64,000 bases of DNA from Sphingomonas sp. CFBP 13720 (GTDB lineage Bacteria; Pseudomonadota; Alphaproteobacteria; Sphingomonadales; Sphingomonadaceae). The notes beneath the pieces were generated by a model, which had not been told where the DNA came from, did not search any database, and saw only the letters and a program-made list of their open reading frames with translations. Shown here piece by piece: positions 28,457 to 38,037 of the stretch. The position numbers were made by a program, and so were the translations under genes. Numbering within the stretch: position 1 is the stretch's first letter; every line of letters begins with the position of its first letter. The stretch is from NCBI RefSeq assembly GCF_014842075.1, contig NZ_JACYVA010000001.1:952278-1016277 (forward strand). The letters are read 5' to 3'.

Positions 28457-29542
28457 ATGACCCGTATCCTGCTGCTTGCCCCCGCCCTTGCCCTCGCCGC
28501 GTGCGGTTCGTCGGACGAAGTGCCGTCGAACGACACCGCCGTCGCTACCCCGGCGGCGTCGACCCCCGAACCGGCAGCGGATACGAACACGAAACCTGCC
28601 CCTGCGAGCCTGAAGACGTTCGGCAACTGGACTGCGGGCTGCGACAACGCCGCATCGTGTCAGGCCGGCGCGTTGCTGGACGAGGATGCGGACGCTCCAC
28701 CAGTCCTGATGGCAATCCAACGTGCCGCCGGCCCGGCGGGCGCAATGACGGTCCGGTTCCAGATCGACAGCGATCCCCCCGTCGCGCTGCCACTGACTGT
28801 CGGCATTGATGACCGCCCGGTCGTACGGGTCAGCGGCCGGACCGGGGACAGCATCGGACTGACCGGAGCGGCGGCGGCCACACTGGTCGCGGCGCTGGTC
28901 GATGGCCGGACGTTGCGGATCGACGGCGCGGCGGGGCAGCCGGTGGGCACGATCTCGCTGACCGGCGCGTCGGCGGCGTTGCGCTGGATGGACGTGCAGC
29001 AAGGACGGGCCGGCACGACCGGTGCGATCGTCGCCCGCGGCAACGGTCCCGATACCCGCCCTGCCCCCGCGTTGCCGGCCGTACGATCGGTTGCGATCGG
29101 TGCCGCGACGACGGTCGACCCCGCATTGACGGCGACGATGCGCCGGACGGCGGGTTGCGAAGCGGACGGCGAACTGCCCGATACGATCGGGCGGTCGCTG
29201 GGCGGCGGACGCACGCTGGCGCTCGTCCCCTGTCTGATGGGCGCCTATAATCTGGTGTCGGCGGCGTTCGTGATCGACGGCGGCAACGCGACGCCCGCCG
29301 CGTTCGATGCTTCGACCGGCATGGAGAGCGAGGTGCCGGGCATCGCGCAGGTCGTCAACGCGGAGGTCGCGGACGGCATGCTGGTCGCCGACGCCAAGGG
29401 GCGCGGGCTGGGCGACTGCGGCATTCATCAGCGTTTCGCGTGGGACGGCACCCGGTTCCGGCTGGTCCGACAGGACGAGATGACGGAGTGCCGTGGCAGC
29501 ATTGATTACATCCGCACCTGGACCGCACGAACGGTGCGATAG
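28457..29542 (+). CDS. DUF1176 lipoprotein
   Basis: The 361-residue product has a lipoprotein signal (LALAACGSS), a linker rich in A, P and T, and a domain matching DUF1176: LKTFGNWTAGCDN, PVRVSG-type strands and a closing CGIHQRFAWDGTRFRLV with TECRG. The family is found in the periplasm of Gram-negatives and its function is unknown. It is divergent from the hydroxyacyl-CoA dehydrogenase. Confidence 0.85.
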   Translation: MTRILLLAPALALAACGSSDEVPSNDTAVATPAASTPEPAADTNTKPAPASLKTFGNWTAGCDNAASCQAGALLDEDADAPPVLMAIQRAAGPAGAMTVRFQIDSDPPVALPLTVGIDDRPVVRVSGRTGDSIGLTGAAAATLVAALVDGRTLRIDGAAGQPVGTISLTGASAALRWMDVQQGRAGTTGAIVARGNGPDTRPAPALPAVRSVAIGAATTVDPALTATMRRTAGCEADGELPDTIGRSLGGGRTLALVPCLMGAYNLVSAAFVIDGGNATPAAFDASTGMESEVPGIAQVVNAEVADGMLVADAKGRGLGDCGIHQRFAWDGTRFRLVRQDEMTECRGSIDYIRTWTARTVR

Positions 29543-29553
29543 ACCGGCGTCGG

Positions 29554-30375
29554 CTACTCGCGGCGCAACCGCGCGACGACGGGAAAGTGATCGGACGGAT
29601 AGACCTTTCCCCGATGCGTCGTGATCGTCTCCGCCAGGGTGGCCGCGAACCCGCGCGCGAAAATCCAGTCGATCCGGCGGTCGGGCGTGCCGGTGAACCC
29701 GTGGAACGTCGCCGCTGGCCCATGACGGGTGTTCGCGGCCAGCCACATGTCGCGCAGCCCGTCGGCCATCCGGCGATGGGTCGGGCTGTCGGGCACGGTG
29801 TTGAAATCGCCGGTCACGACGACCGGCAGGTCACCTGCGATGCCCGGTATCCGTTCCGACAACAGCCTCGCGCCGCGTTCGCGCGCTGCTTCGTCCTCCG
29901 CCCGATACGGCAGGTGCGTGTTGAACAGCGCGAACCGGCGACCGTCCCGTTCGCGAAAGATCGCCCATGTCACCATGCGGGGATATGGGTGTCCCCAACT
30001 GATGCTGCCCGGCACCTCGGGCGTGTCCGACAGCCAGAAATTGCCATGGCGTTCGACGCGCAACCGGTCGGTGCGATAGAACACGCCCATATGCTCGTCG
30101 CCGCTGCCGCCGCGCCGGTCGATCCCGATCCAGCGATAGCGTGGCAGTCGCGCGACCAGATCGTCGCCCTGTCGCCGGAACAGTTCCTGCGTTCCGATCA
30201 CGTCGGGCGCAGCGCTGCGGATTACCGCCGCCGCCAGATCGGCTCGCGCTTCCCAGCGGTTCGCGCCATCGCCGTCGATCGGCAGGCGAATGTTGAAGCT
30301 CATCACGCGCAGGTCGCGCGCCGCCAGCGGCCCTGCGCCCGCCAGCAGGATCAGCGCCAGCAGCCAGCGGATCAC
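29554..30375 (-). CDS. Secreted endonuclease/exonuclease/phosphatase-family protein
   Basis: The 273-residue protein opens with a signal peptide (LLALILLAGAGPLAA). It has the EEP nuclease motifs: VMSFNIRLP, DVIGTQELFRRQ with the metal glutamate, VVTGDFNTVPDSP and SDHFPVVARL. Members cleave nucleic acids, phosphoinositides or sphingomyelin. The signal peptide places it outside the cytoplasm, so intracellular repair is unlikely. GTG 30375 overlaps the egtD stop by GTGA. Confidence 0.87.
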   Translation of the reverse strand: MIRWLLALILLAGAGPLAARDLRVMSFNIRLPIDGDGANRWEARADLAAAVIRSAAPDVIGTQELFRRQGDDLVARLPRYRWIGIDRRGGSGDEHMGVFYRTDRLRVERHGNFWLSDTPEVPGSISWGHPYPRMVTWAIFRERDGRRFALFNTHLPYRAEDEAARERGARLLSERIPGIAGDLPVVVTGDFNTVPDSPTHRRMADGLRDMWLAANTRHGPAATFHGFTGTPDRRIDWIFARGFAATLAETITTHRGKVYPSDHFPVVARLRRE

Positions 30376-31349
30376 GGCGCGATTGGCAACGGCCTCGCTT
30401 CGGCCAGAATTACGCAGAAATCACCGTTGCCGCTCCATTCGTGGACGGGAGTCCAGCCCCCTCCGCGCAGTAGCAGCCGTGCGTCGCGCTCGCCATATTT
30501 ATGGCTGTTCTCGGTATGGATCGTCTCGTCCGCGCGCATCGTGAAATCGCGATCCTCCACCGCGAACGCGATATCCCGCGTCGCGCGCAGATGCATCTCG
30601 ATCCGTGCGGCGTCGTCGTTCCACCGTGCTTCGTGCGCGAACGCGTCGATCGGGATCGTGCCCGCCAGCTCGCGATTGATCCGCGTCAGCAGGTTCAGAT
30701 TGAACGCCGCCGTCACCCCCGCCGCATCGTCATAAGCGGCGACCAGTGTCTCCCGGTCCTTGATCCGGTCGATCCCGATCAGTAGCATCGCACCGTCGCC
30801 CAGCCAGTCGCGCATCGCCCGCAACAACGTGCCCGCCGCCAACGGCTCCATGTTGCCGATCGTCGATCCGGGGAAAAATCCCAGTTTGGGCATGTCGGCG
30901 ACCTGCGCCGGCAACGGCACCGGGTACATGAAATCCGCCTCAACCGGCAGCACCGGCAATCCGGGAAACCGCGCGGCCAGCGTTGCCGCCGAACTGCGCA
31001 GGAAATCGCCCGAGATGTCGATCGGGACATAGGCGGCGGGCTCGATACAGTTGAGCACGATCGGCGTCTTGATCGACGAGCCCGATCCGAACTCGACCAA
31101 CGCCACCCCTTCCCCCGTCATGCCCGCCAATTCGGGACAGATCGTGCGCAGGATCGCGGTTTCCGCGCGGGTCGGATAATATTCGGGCAGCGCCGTGATC
31201 GCTTCGAACAGTTCCGATCCGCGCCGGTCATAGAACCACCGCGCCGGGATCGCCTTGTGCCGCAGCGACAGGCCCGCCATTACATCGGCGCGAAACGCGG
31301 GATCGGTGTGCGTCGCCGCTGCCGGCAAGTCGTCGTCGGTACGCAGCAT
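30372..31349 (-). CDS. egtD: L-histidine N-alpha-methyltransferase
   Basis: The 325-residue protein is EgtD. It has FRADVMAGLSLRHKAIPARWFYDRRGSELFEAIT, LPEYYPTRAET, the SAM site VEFGSGSSIKTP, GFFPGSTIGNMEP and LLIGIDRIKD. It trimethylates histidine to hercynine, the first ergothioneine step. Its ATG shares one base with the egtB stop. Confidence 0.96.
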   Translation of the reverse strand: MLRTDDDLPAAATHTDPAFRADVMAGLSLRHKAIPARWFYDRRGSELFEAITALPEYYPTRAETAILRTICPELAGMTGEGVALVEFGSGSSIKTPIVLNCIEPAAYVPIDISGDFLRSSAATLAARFPGLPVLPVEADFMYPVPLPAQVADMPKLGFFPGSTIGNMEPLAAGTLLRAMRDWLGDGAMLLIGIDRIKDRETLVAAYDDAAGVTAAFNLNLLTRINRELAGTIPIDAFAHEARWNDDAARIEMHLRATRDIAFAVEDRDFTMRADETIHTENSHKYGERDARLLLRGGGWTPVHEWSGNGDFCVILAEARPLPIAP

Positions 31350-32605
31350 CAGAGATCCTTGGCCAGCCGGACGCCCGTGAACTGCCAGCGTTGATGAGGG
31401 TAGAAAAAATTGCGGTACGTCGCGCGCGAATGCCCGCGTGGTGTCGCGCAGGAACCGCCGCGCAGCACGAACTGACCGCTCATGAACTTGCCGTTATATT
31501 CGCCGACCGCGCCTTCGATCGCGCGAAAACCGGGATAGGGGCGGTACGCGCTGCCGGTCCATTGCCATACGTCGCCGAAGAAGGCGGGACCGTCGTTCGA
31601 CGGGCGCGGTTCGACCGGACCGGCGCGATCGAGCTGATTGCCACCGGCCGGATCATACGCGGCGGCCGCCGCCTCCCATTCGAACTCGGTCGGCAGCCGT
31701 GCACCGGCCCATGCGGCATAGGCGTCCGCCTCGAACAGGCTGACATGGGTTACCGGCGCGGCAGGATCGATCGCGCGCCGCCCGTCGAGGCCGAACCGCG
31801 TCCAGACGCCGTCGCGGCGCTCCCAATAGAGTGGCGCGTCGATCGCGTTCGCCTGAACCCACGTCCACCCATCGGCCAGCCACAGCCGGGACTGGCGATA
31901 CCCGCCATCATCGATGAACGCCGCCCACTCGCCATTGGTGACGGTCCGATCCGCGATGGCGTGCGGGTGCAGCAGCGCGTCGTGGCGCGGTCCTTCGCAA
32001 TCGAACGCGAATTCGGCACCGCCATGTCCGATCCGTACGATTCCGCCCGGATGTTCGATCCAGCCGATCGGGGCGGGCATTGCCACCGGCACCTTGGCGG
32101 CAGGCGCGAACATCGCCGGTTCGATCGGATTTTCGCTGAAATGATGCAGAATGTCAGTCAGCAGTAATTCCTGATGCTGCTCTTCGTGATTGCAGCCCAG
32201 CGCCACCAGCGTCCGCGCATCGTCGCCCAGCTCCGGCAGGGCAGCGAGCAGCGCATCATCCACCGCCGCGCGATACGCGCGTACTTCGTCAAGGCTGGGA
32301 CGCGTCACCATGCCACGCCGTCCCCGCGCGTGCCGCCTGCCTTCGGCTTCGTAGTAACTGTTGAACAGGAACGGGAACCGCGCGTCGTGCAGCGTGTAGT
32401 CCGCGACATGGTCGCGCAGCACGAAGGTTTCGAAAAACCATGTCGTGTGCGCCAGATGCCACTTGGCGGGCGACGCATCGTCGATCGACTGTACGGTCGC
32501 GTCGGCATCGGACAATGGCGCGGTCAGGGAGTCGGTCAGCGCCCGAACCGAGCGGAACCGCGCATCCAGCCGATCGGCGGATGAAGTGGCCGTATTCACC
32601 CGCAT
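31349..32605 (-). CDS. egtB: Ergothioneine sulfoxide synthase EgtB
   Basis: The 418-residue protein joins a DinB-type N-terminal domain and a C-terminal formylglycine-generating-like domain. The iron histidines are in [12 protein letters not shown] and NHEEQHQEL. The C-terminal part has [26 protein letters not shown], and ends [21 protein letters not shown]. It links hercynine to a cysteine-derived thiol. No egtA, egtC or egtE lies here. AAGGAA precedes ATG 32605. Confidence 0.95.
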   Translation of the reverse strand: MRVNTATSSADRLDARFRSVRALTDSLTAPLSDADATVQSIDDASPAKWHLAHTTWFFETFVLRDHVADYTLHDARFPFLFNSYYEAEGRRHARGRRGMVTRPSLDEVRAYRAAVDDALLAALPELGDDARTLVALGCNHEEQHQELLLTDILHHFSENPIEPAMFAPAAKVPVAMPAPIGWIEHPGGIVRIGHGGAEFAFDCEGPRHDALLHPHAIADRTVTNGEWAAFIDDGGYRQSRLWLADGWTWVQANAIDAPLYWERRDGVWTRFGLDGRRAIDPAAPVTHVSLFEADAYAAWAGARLPTEFEWEAAAAAYDPAGGNQLDRAGPVEPRPSNDGPAFFGDVWQWTGSAYRPYPGFRAIEGAVGEYNGKFMSGQFVLRGGSCATPRGHSRATYRNFFYPHQRWQFTGVRLAKDL

Positions 32606-32617
32606 AAACCCGTTCCT

Positions 32618-33184
32618 TTACGGTATCGGGCGTTCGCCTCCCGGAACCCACAGAACGTCATCACGCCCATTTTGGTTCATCGCGCGGGCAAGGACGAACA
32701 GAAAATCGGACAATCGGTTCAAATAGGACAGTAAATGTGGGTTAAGCCCCGCTGCGTGCGACGCAGCGACGCTGGAACGCTCCGCGCGACGCACGATCGC
32801 ACGCGCCAGATGCAGCGCCGCCGCCGCGCCGCTGCCGCCCGGCAGTACGAAACTGGTCAGCGGCGACAGGCCATCATTGACCCGATCGATCGCCGCCTCG
32901 ATCCGCGCAACCTGTTCGGGAACGATCCGCAACGCGCCGTCGATCGATTCAGGCGTGGCGAGGTCCGCCCCGACGTCGAACAAGTCGTTCTGGATCGTCC
33001 GCAACGTCGCGGCATCGGCCCCGTCGCCCAGTGCCACGATCGCGACGCCCAGCGCTGAATTCGCCTCGTCGACGTCGCCCATCGCCTGCACGATCGCGGC
33101 ATCCTTTGCCACGCGCGATCCGTCGACAAGCCCGGTCGTTCCCGCATCGCCGGTGCGGGTGTAGATTTTCGTCAGCTTGACCAT
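32618..33184 (-). CDS. ATP:cob(I)alamin adenosyltransferase, PduO type
   Basis: The 188-residue protein begins KLTKIYTRTGDAGTTGL, the ATP-binding signature of PduO-type enzymes. It continues with GDVDEANSALGVAIVAL, FVLPGGSGAAAALHLARAIVRRAER, and NRLSDFLFVLARAMN. It makes adenosylcobalamin. It lies 12 bases before egtB and four bases after HIG1, in a minus-strand operon. Confidence 0.94.
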   Translation of the reverse strand: MVKLTKIYTRTGDAGTTGLVDGSRVAKDAAIVQAMGDVDEANSALGVAIVALGDGADAATLRTIQNDLFDVGADLATPESIDGALRIVPEQVARIEAAIDRVNDGLSPLTSFVLPGGSGAAAALHLARAIVRRAERSSVAASHAAGLNPHLLSYLNRLSDFLFVLARAMNQNGRDDVLWVPGGERPIP

Positions 33185-33188
33185 GGCG

Positions 33189-33416
33189 TCAGGTGCGTCC
33201 CGCGACGAACAGCAGCACGACGACGATGAGGATCGCGATCGCCTGGAACAGCACGCGCGCCTGCATCATCTTGTTCGACCGGACCGCATGCTCGCTCGGC
33301 CCCTCGCCGCGCACGTCGGCGGTTCCCTGCGCAAGGAACGACACGATGCCGCGCACCAGCGCGACGACGACCGCGATCATCGCCGCGATCAGCAACAGGA
33401 CCAGAAAAGTGTTCAT
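33189..33416 (-). CDS. HIG1-domain / twin transmembrane protein
   Basis: The 75-residue product has two spans (FLVLLLIAAMIAVVVALVRGI and LFQAIAILIVVVLLFVAG) joined by a polar loop. RSNKMMQARVLFQ matches the HIG1 loop signature. HIG1 proteins in alphaproteobacteria and mitochondria associate with cytochrome oxidase; here only the resemblance is shown. Confidence 0.75.
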   Translation of the reverse strand: MNTFLVLLLIAAMIAVVVALVRGIVSFLAQGTADVRGEGPSEHAVRSNKMMQARVLFQAIAILIVVVLLFVAGRT

Positions 33417-33425
33417 ATCCCGAAG

Positions 33426-34328
33426 CTAGGCGCTCGCTACCCCGAATCCAAGCGGTAGCCGCCCGCTGCGCAGATCGTAGGCGAACGCGCGCCCGTCGAC
33501 TCCCTCGTCGCGCAACGCCGCCAGCGTCGGCGCACCATGCCGCTTGGCCAGCCGCGTACCATCCGGCCCGGTCAGCAGCGCGTGGTGCCGCCATGTCGGC
33601 ACCGGCAGGTCGAGCAGCGCCTGCAGCAACCGGTGAACATGCGTTGCCGCGAACAGATCGACGCCGCGTACCACATGGCTGACCCCCTGCGCCGCGTCGT
33701 CGACCGTCACCGCGAGGTGATAGCTGGTTCCGGCATCCTTGCGCGCCAGTACCACGTCGCCATGCGTCAAAGGATCGGCCACGACCGTGCCGGTGATCTC
33801 GTCGATCCAGTCCAGCGGCCCGGCAAGCGCGGCGGCGCGTGCCGCATCCATCCGCCAGGCATGCGGTTCGCCCAGCCTTCCCGCCGCGCGATCCGCCGGG
33901 ATCGCGCGGCAGGTGCCCGGATAGAGCGGCCCGTCGCTGCCATGCGGGGCAGACGCGCTGGCCGCCAGTTCGCGCGCGATATCTGCGCGGGTGCAGAAAC
34001 ACGGATAGACCAGCCCGCGCGACTTCAGCGATTCGAGCGCGGCGGCATAACGCGCCATCCGCTGCGACTGGAACACCACCTCGCCGTCCCATGTCAGCCC
34101 CAGCCAGCGCAGATCGTCCATGATTCCCGCGACATGCTCGGGCCGGCTGCGCCCGGTATCGATATCTTCGATCCGCAGCAGGAAACGCCCGTCCGCCGCC
34201 AGCGCGCGATCGTGCGCCTGGATCGCGGAAAACGCATGGCCGGGGTGCAGCCGCCCGGTCGGGCTGGGCGCGAAGCGCGTGACGACGTCCCGCCCGGCTT
34301 GACCCCCGATAGTCCGTCGTGCTGTCAT
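33426..34328 (-). CDS. gluQ: Glutamyl-Q tRNA(Asp) synthetase
   Basis: The product of about 300 residues resembles the catalytic part of GluRS without the anticodon domain. It has TRFAPSPTGRLHPGHA with the HIGH-type element, LLRIEDIDTGRSRPE, zinc-site-like FCTRAD, YHLAVTVDDAAQGVSHVVRGVDLF, and LAKRHGA in place of KMSKS. It glutamylates queuosine on tRNA(Asp). I start at 34328; no strong ribosome site marks any of the ATGs at 34328, 34343 or 34352. Confidence 0.92.
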   Translation of the reverse strand: MTARRTIGGQAGRDVVTRFAPSPTGRLHPGHAFSAIQAHDRALAADGRFLLRIEDIDTGRSRPEHVAGIMDDLRWLGLTWDGEVVFQSQRMARYAAALESLKSRGLVYPCFCTRADIARELAASASAPHGSDGPLYPGTCRAIPADRAAGRLGEPHAWRMDAARAAALAGPLDWIDEITGTVVADPLTHGDVVLARKDAGTSYHLAVTVDDAAQGVSHVVRGVDLFAATHVHRLLQALLDLPVPTWRHHALLTGPDGTRLAKRHGAPTLAALRDEGVDGRAFAYDLRSGRLPLGFGVASA

Positions 34329-34384
34329 GTGCGCGTCACGCATGCCGATCATATCGGCGACGTCGTTTACGCGAGGGGGACTTC

Positions 34385-34951
34385 ATGTACCATCCCGATC
34401 GCCTCCGCCATCCCGATGGCTGCCCCGCGCTGGTGCTCAACGCGGACTATACGCCGTTGAGCTATTACCCGCTCAGCGTATGGCCGTGGCAGACGGCGGT
34501 AAAGGCCGTGTTTCTGGACCGGGTCGACATCGTCGCCCAATATGACCGCGAAGTGCGCAGCGCGTCGGCGCGAATCAAGCTGCCGTCGGTGATCGCGCTG
34601 AAGCAATATGTCCGTCCTTCCGCCTTTCCGGCCTTTACCCGATTCAACCTGTTCCTGCGCGACCGGTTCAGTTGCCAATATTGCGGCGCGACCCACGACC
34701 TGACCTTCGATCACGTCGTTCCGCGTGCGCAGGGCGGGCGGACGACGTGGGAAAACGTCGCCACCGCGTGCGCACCATGCAATCTGCGCAAGGGTGGGCG
34801 TACCCCGCAACAGGCCGCGATGCCGCTGCACCTGATCCCGATCCGGCCGACCAGCTGGCAATTGCAGGAACAGGGCCGCCGGTTTCCGCCGGGGCACCTG
34901 CACGAAACATGGCACGACTGGCTATACTGGGACGTCGAACTCGAAGCGTAA
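34385..34951 (+). CDS. HNH endonuclease-family protein
   Basis: The 188-residue product is a conserved alphaproteobacterial HNH protein. LNADYTPLSYYPLSVWPWQ begins it, and the HNH core runs CQYCGATHDLTFDHVVPRAQGG, then ATACAPCNLRKGGRTP. Two CxxC pairs would hold structural zinc around the HNH site. The role (repair, competence or phage-related) is not known. GAGGGGGAC precedes ATG 34385. It diverges from gluQRS by 56 bases. Confidence 0.87.
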   Translation: MYHPDRLRHPDGCPALVLNADYTPLSYYPLSVWPWQTAVKAVFLDRVDIVAQYDREVRSASARIKLPSVIALKQYVRPSAFPAFTRFNLFLRDRFSCQYCGATHDLTFDHVVPRAQGGRTTWENVATACAPCNLRKGGRTPQQAAMPLHLIPIRPTSWQLQEQGRRFPPGHLHETWHDWLYWDVELEA

Positions 34952-34962
34952 CACGACGCCGG

Positions 34963-35325
34963 TCAGCGGACGATTCGCAGCGCGCCCATCAACCGCCCGC
35001 CGACCGGCGACACGCCCAGCGCGAACGCAGCATCGTCGCCGGTCTTTTCCCATAGCGGCACGCCGCGCAGCCGCGCACGCAGCGGCCGATCCACATCGGG
35101 TACTACCGTCGCCGCACCGGACAGCCGATGGGACCGGTTCCGCCGCATCTGCGGCAACAGTCGCTGCACTCGAAGGTCGGGCAACCGCCGCGGCGCGACC
35201 GCCACCCGCTCCACCCGCGAGTCGATCGCGGGCGGAGCGGAACCGAGGTCATTCGCAAGAGCAGGTGCGGACAGCAGCACCGGGCATGCCATCATGGCCG
35301 CCGCGCCGATCCGCACCCTGATCAT
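34963..35325 (-). CDS. Small secreted protein, unknown
   Basis: The 120-residue product starts with a signal peptide (RIGAAAMMACPVLLSAPALA). The mature part is basic, with many arginines, and has no motif I recognise. Its ATG overlaps the stop of the NTF2-like gene by ATGA. That, with normal codon use, supports a real gene. It converges with the HNH gene. Confidence 0.6.
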   Translation of the reverse strand: MIRVRIGAAAMMACPVLLSAPALANDLGSAPPAIDSRVERVAVAPRRLPDLRVQRLLPQMRRNRSHRLSGAATVVPDVDRPLRARLRGVPLWEKTGDDAAFALGVSPVGGRLMGALRIVR

Positions 35326-35690
35326 TCGCCCTTCGACGTCAGCGGCGGCGTCTGCTGATGCTGGACCACCGTCCACACGCCATGTTCGATCCAGCGATAG
35401 GTCGACGTGCAATAGGCCAGATATGCTTCGCCGCCCTTATGCGCTTCCGCCTTGTACGCTACGACGATCAGCCCTTCCTGCGGGCGGGCGACCTGCCGGT
35501 CGGACAGCGTGACCCGATCCCAGCGCGGCGTGTCCTTGACCGCTTCGATCGCCTGCTGCCCCGTAAACACGAATGGCGGCGTCGGCAGGACCATCAGGCA
35601 TTCGTCGTCGACCGATTCTTCGTAATGCGCGGCATCGGCGGTCCACAGGCTTTCCTCGAAGCTCCAGATACGATCGTCGTCCACCATCAT
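35322..35690 (-). CDS. NTF2-like (DUF4440-type) protein
   Basis: The product of about 122 residues reads MMVDDDRIWSFEESLWTADA, then CLMVLPTPPFVFTGQQAIEAVKD and YKAEAHKGGEAYLAYCTSTY. This is a cone-fold NTF2-like pattern. Function unknown. GGGAGA lies just before the paired ATGs at 35690 and 35687. It diverges from the penicillin-binding protein gene. Confidence 0.72.
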   Translation of the reverse strand: MMVDDDRIWSFEESLWTADAAHYEESVDDECLMVLPTPPFVFTGQQAIEAVKDTPRWDRVTLSDRQVARPQEGLIVVAYKAEAHKGGEAYLAYCTSTYRWIEHGVWTVVQHQQTPPLTSKGE

Positions 35691-35765
35691 TCTCCCAATC
35701 ATGTCGCGCCCCAGCGTTCGGGGGGCGATGTGGGTTCCCGTCCGCTGCGTATTCCCGTGAGGCGC

Positions 35766-35794
35766 TTGCACCTGCTGTTCTACGCCGGTAATAC
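35766..35794 (+). promoter_or_regulatory. Candidate sigma-70 promoter of the PBP gene
   Basis: TTGCAC (35766-35771) and TAATAC (35789-35794) are 17 bases apart and end 12 bases before the ATG, which implies a very short leader. Confidence 0.5.
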
Positions 35795-35806
35795 ACGGCG
35801 GATATC

Positions 35807-37957
35807 ATGGCCAACGACTCCCCGTTCCCGTCCGCCGGACCCGTCGACCCCAGCCGGATCGGACGGCTGTCCACGCCGCTGAGCGGAGAGGCGCTGGAAC
35901 GCCGCCGCCGCCTTGCGCAGTTCGACGAGGCACTGGCGGAGTACGACCGCTCGGTGCCCGGCGGTTCCGGCGACAGTGGCGACGGCCCGCCCCCCACGCC
36001 CCGCCGGCGAAAGCCGTTCCGGTGGTGGCTGCGCTGGGCGTTGCGCGGGCTGGCAGCGCTGATCGTGCTGCTGGTGATCGCCATCGCATGGCTGGCGTTC
36101 ACCGCGCCGCTGTCGAAATCGCTCGAACCGCCCGCGCCGCCATCGATCACCCTGTTGTCGGCGGAAGGCAAGCCGATCGCCGAACGCGGCGCGAATATCG
36201 GCAAGCCGGTCGACGCGACCAAATTGCCCGCGCATGTCGCCGAAGCGTTCATGGCGATCGAGGACCGGCGGTTCCGCACCCATTGGGGCATCGATCCGCG
36301 CGGCATAGCCCGCGCGATGTGGACCAACACGGCGGCGGGCGGCGTGCGGCAGGGGGCCAGCACGATCACGCAGCAGCTCGCCAAGAACGCGTTCCTCGAT
36401 TCGGATCGGACCGCGACGCGCAAGCTGCGCGAGATGATGATCGCGTTCTGGCTCGAAGCGTGGCTGACCAAGGACGAGATCCTGTCGCGCTATCTGTCCA
36501 ACGCCTATTTCGGCGACAACGCCTATGGACTGGACGCAGCGGCGCATCATTATTTCAGCCGTGCGCCAAAGGATCTGACGGTCGGGCAGGCGGCGATGCT
36601 GGCCGGACTGGTCAAGGCACCCTCACGCCTCGCGCCCACCGGCAACCTGAAGGGTGCGCGCGCGCGGCAGCAGGTCGTCGTCGGCGCGATGGAGGCGGCA
36701 GGGTATCTGACGTCGCGGGAAGCCGATCGCGTCAAGCCCGCCGTGCTGCGCGTGAAGGACAATGGCACGCTACCCTCGGGCACCTATTTCGCCGATTGGG
36801 TCCTGCCGCAGGCGCGCGACCGCGCGGGCGGCATCGGCGCGGACCGCAAGGTCACGACGACACTGGAAGTGCGCATGCAGCGCGCCGCCGAACGGGCCGT
36901 ACGCGGCGCTGGACTGCGTCAAACCCAGGTCGCGATCGTCGCGATGCGTCCCGACGGCCGGGTGATCGCGATGGTCGGCGGCAAGGATTATCGCACCAGC
37001 CCGTTCAACCGCGCGGTACAGGCGCGGCGCCAGCCCGGTTCGACGTTCAAACTGTTCGTCTATCTGGCCGCGCTGCGCTCCGGTCTCGACCCCGATAGCC
37101 AGGTGCTCGACGAACCGGTGACGATCGGCGAATGGAGCCCGAAGAACAGCGACGGCCGCTATGCCGGCGCGATCAGCCTGACCCGCGCCTTCCAGAAATC
37201 GAGCAACGTCGCCGCCGCGCGTCTGACCAAGGAAGTCGGCGTCAAGAACGTCATCCGTGCCGCACGCGATCTGGGCATTTCGACCCCGATCGCGAACGAG
37301 GCATCGATCGCGCTCGGCACCTCCACCGTATCGTTGCTCGAACTGACCAGCGCCTATGCCGCGATCGCCGCCGGGGAAACGCCGGTCGTGCCGCGCGGGC
37401 TGGCCGAACAGGACGAACCCAGCTGGCTCGACCGGCTGCGGTCCAACCGTCATCCGCTGTCGCGCCATGATCTGGAAGGGATGCGTACGCTGCTGGCGGC
37501 ATCGATCCGGCAGGGAACGGGCATCGCCGCCAATCTGCCGGTCGATGCGTTCGGCAAGACCGGCACGACGCAGGACAATCGCGACGCATTGTTCATCGGC
37601 TATGCCGGCGGGATCGTGACCGGCGTGTGGCTGGGCAATGACGACAACACGCCCAATCCGGGGCTGGCGGGCGGTGGCCTGCCCGCGCGGATCTGGCGCG
37701 ATTTCATGCGCAACGCGCTCGACCTGCGCGCACCTGAACCGGTCGCCGCCCCGCCCGAACCGATCGACAATGCGATCGATGCGGTACAGGAGGTGCTGGG
37801 CATCCCCGACGAAGGACCGCTGACGGTTGAGGGTCCGGGCTTCGACGTCTCGCTCGACCGCAACGGCGAAGTGCGCCTCGCCCCGCGCGAAGGTCGCCGG
37901 CGCGAGGATGAACCCCCGCCGCCCGAAGACCGCCGCCCGCCCGAAGAGGAGCAATAG
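35807..37957 (+). CDS. Class A penicillin-binding protein (bifunctional transglycosylase/transpeptidase)
   Basis: The 716-residue protein has a polar N-terminal tail, one membrane span (LRGLAALIVLLVIAIAWLAF) and a glycosyltransferase GT51 domain (MAIEDRRFRTHWGIDPRG, GASTITQQLAKNAF). The transpeptidase carries S412 in PGSTFKLFVY, the SSN motif and KTGTT near 584. It polymerises and crosslinks peptidoglycan. The C terminus is Pro/Glu/Arg-rich. It resembles the PBP1A/1C group; the exact subtype is not fixed here. Confidence 0.95.
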   Translation: MANDSPFPSAGPVDPSRIGRLSTPLSGEALERRRRLAQFDEALAEYDRSVPGGSGDSGDGPPPTPRRRKPFRWWLRWALRGLAALIVLLVIAIAWLAFTAPLSKSLEPPAPPSITLLSAEGKPIAERGANIGKPVDATKLPAHVAEAFMAIEDRRFRTHWGIDPRGIARAMWTNTAAGGVRQGASTITQQLAKNAFLDSDRTATRKLREMMIAFWLEAWLTKDEILSRYLSNAYFGDNAYGLDAAAHHYFSRAPKDLTVGQAAMLAGLVKAPSRLAPTGNLKGARARQQVVVGAMEAAGYLTSREADRVKPAVLRVKDNGTLPSGTYFADWVLPQARDRAGGIGADRKVTTTLEVRMQRAAERAVRGAGLRQTQVAIVAMRPDGRVIAMVGGKDYRTSPFNRAVQARRQPGSTFKLFVYLAALRSGLDPDSQVLDEPVTIGEWSPKNSDGRYAGAISLTRAFQKSSNVAAARLTKEVGVKNVIRAARDLGISTPIANEASIALGTSTVSLLELTSAYAAIAAGETPVVPRGLAEQDEPSWLDRLRSNRHPLSRHDLEGMRTLLAASIRQGTGIAANLPVDAFGKTGTTQDNRDALFIGYAGGIVTGVWLGNDDNTPNPGLAGGGLPARIWRDFMRNALDLRAPEPVAAPPEPIDNAIDAVQEVLGIPDEGPLTVEGPGFDVSLDRNGEVRLAPREGRRREDEPPPPEDRRPPEEEQ

Positions 37958-38037
37958 CCTCCGGTCCGAACGCGGCGGGGAAGTTGTCGCTCGCGCGCCC
38001 GGTTGACCGCCTTCGCGCGTGCGCCCAATGCACCGCC

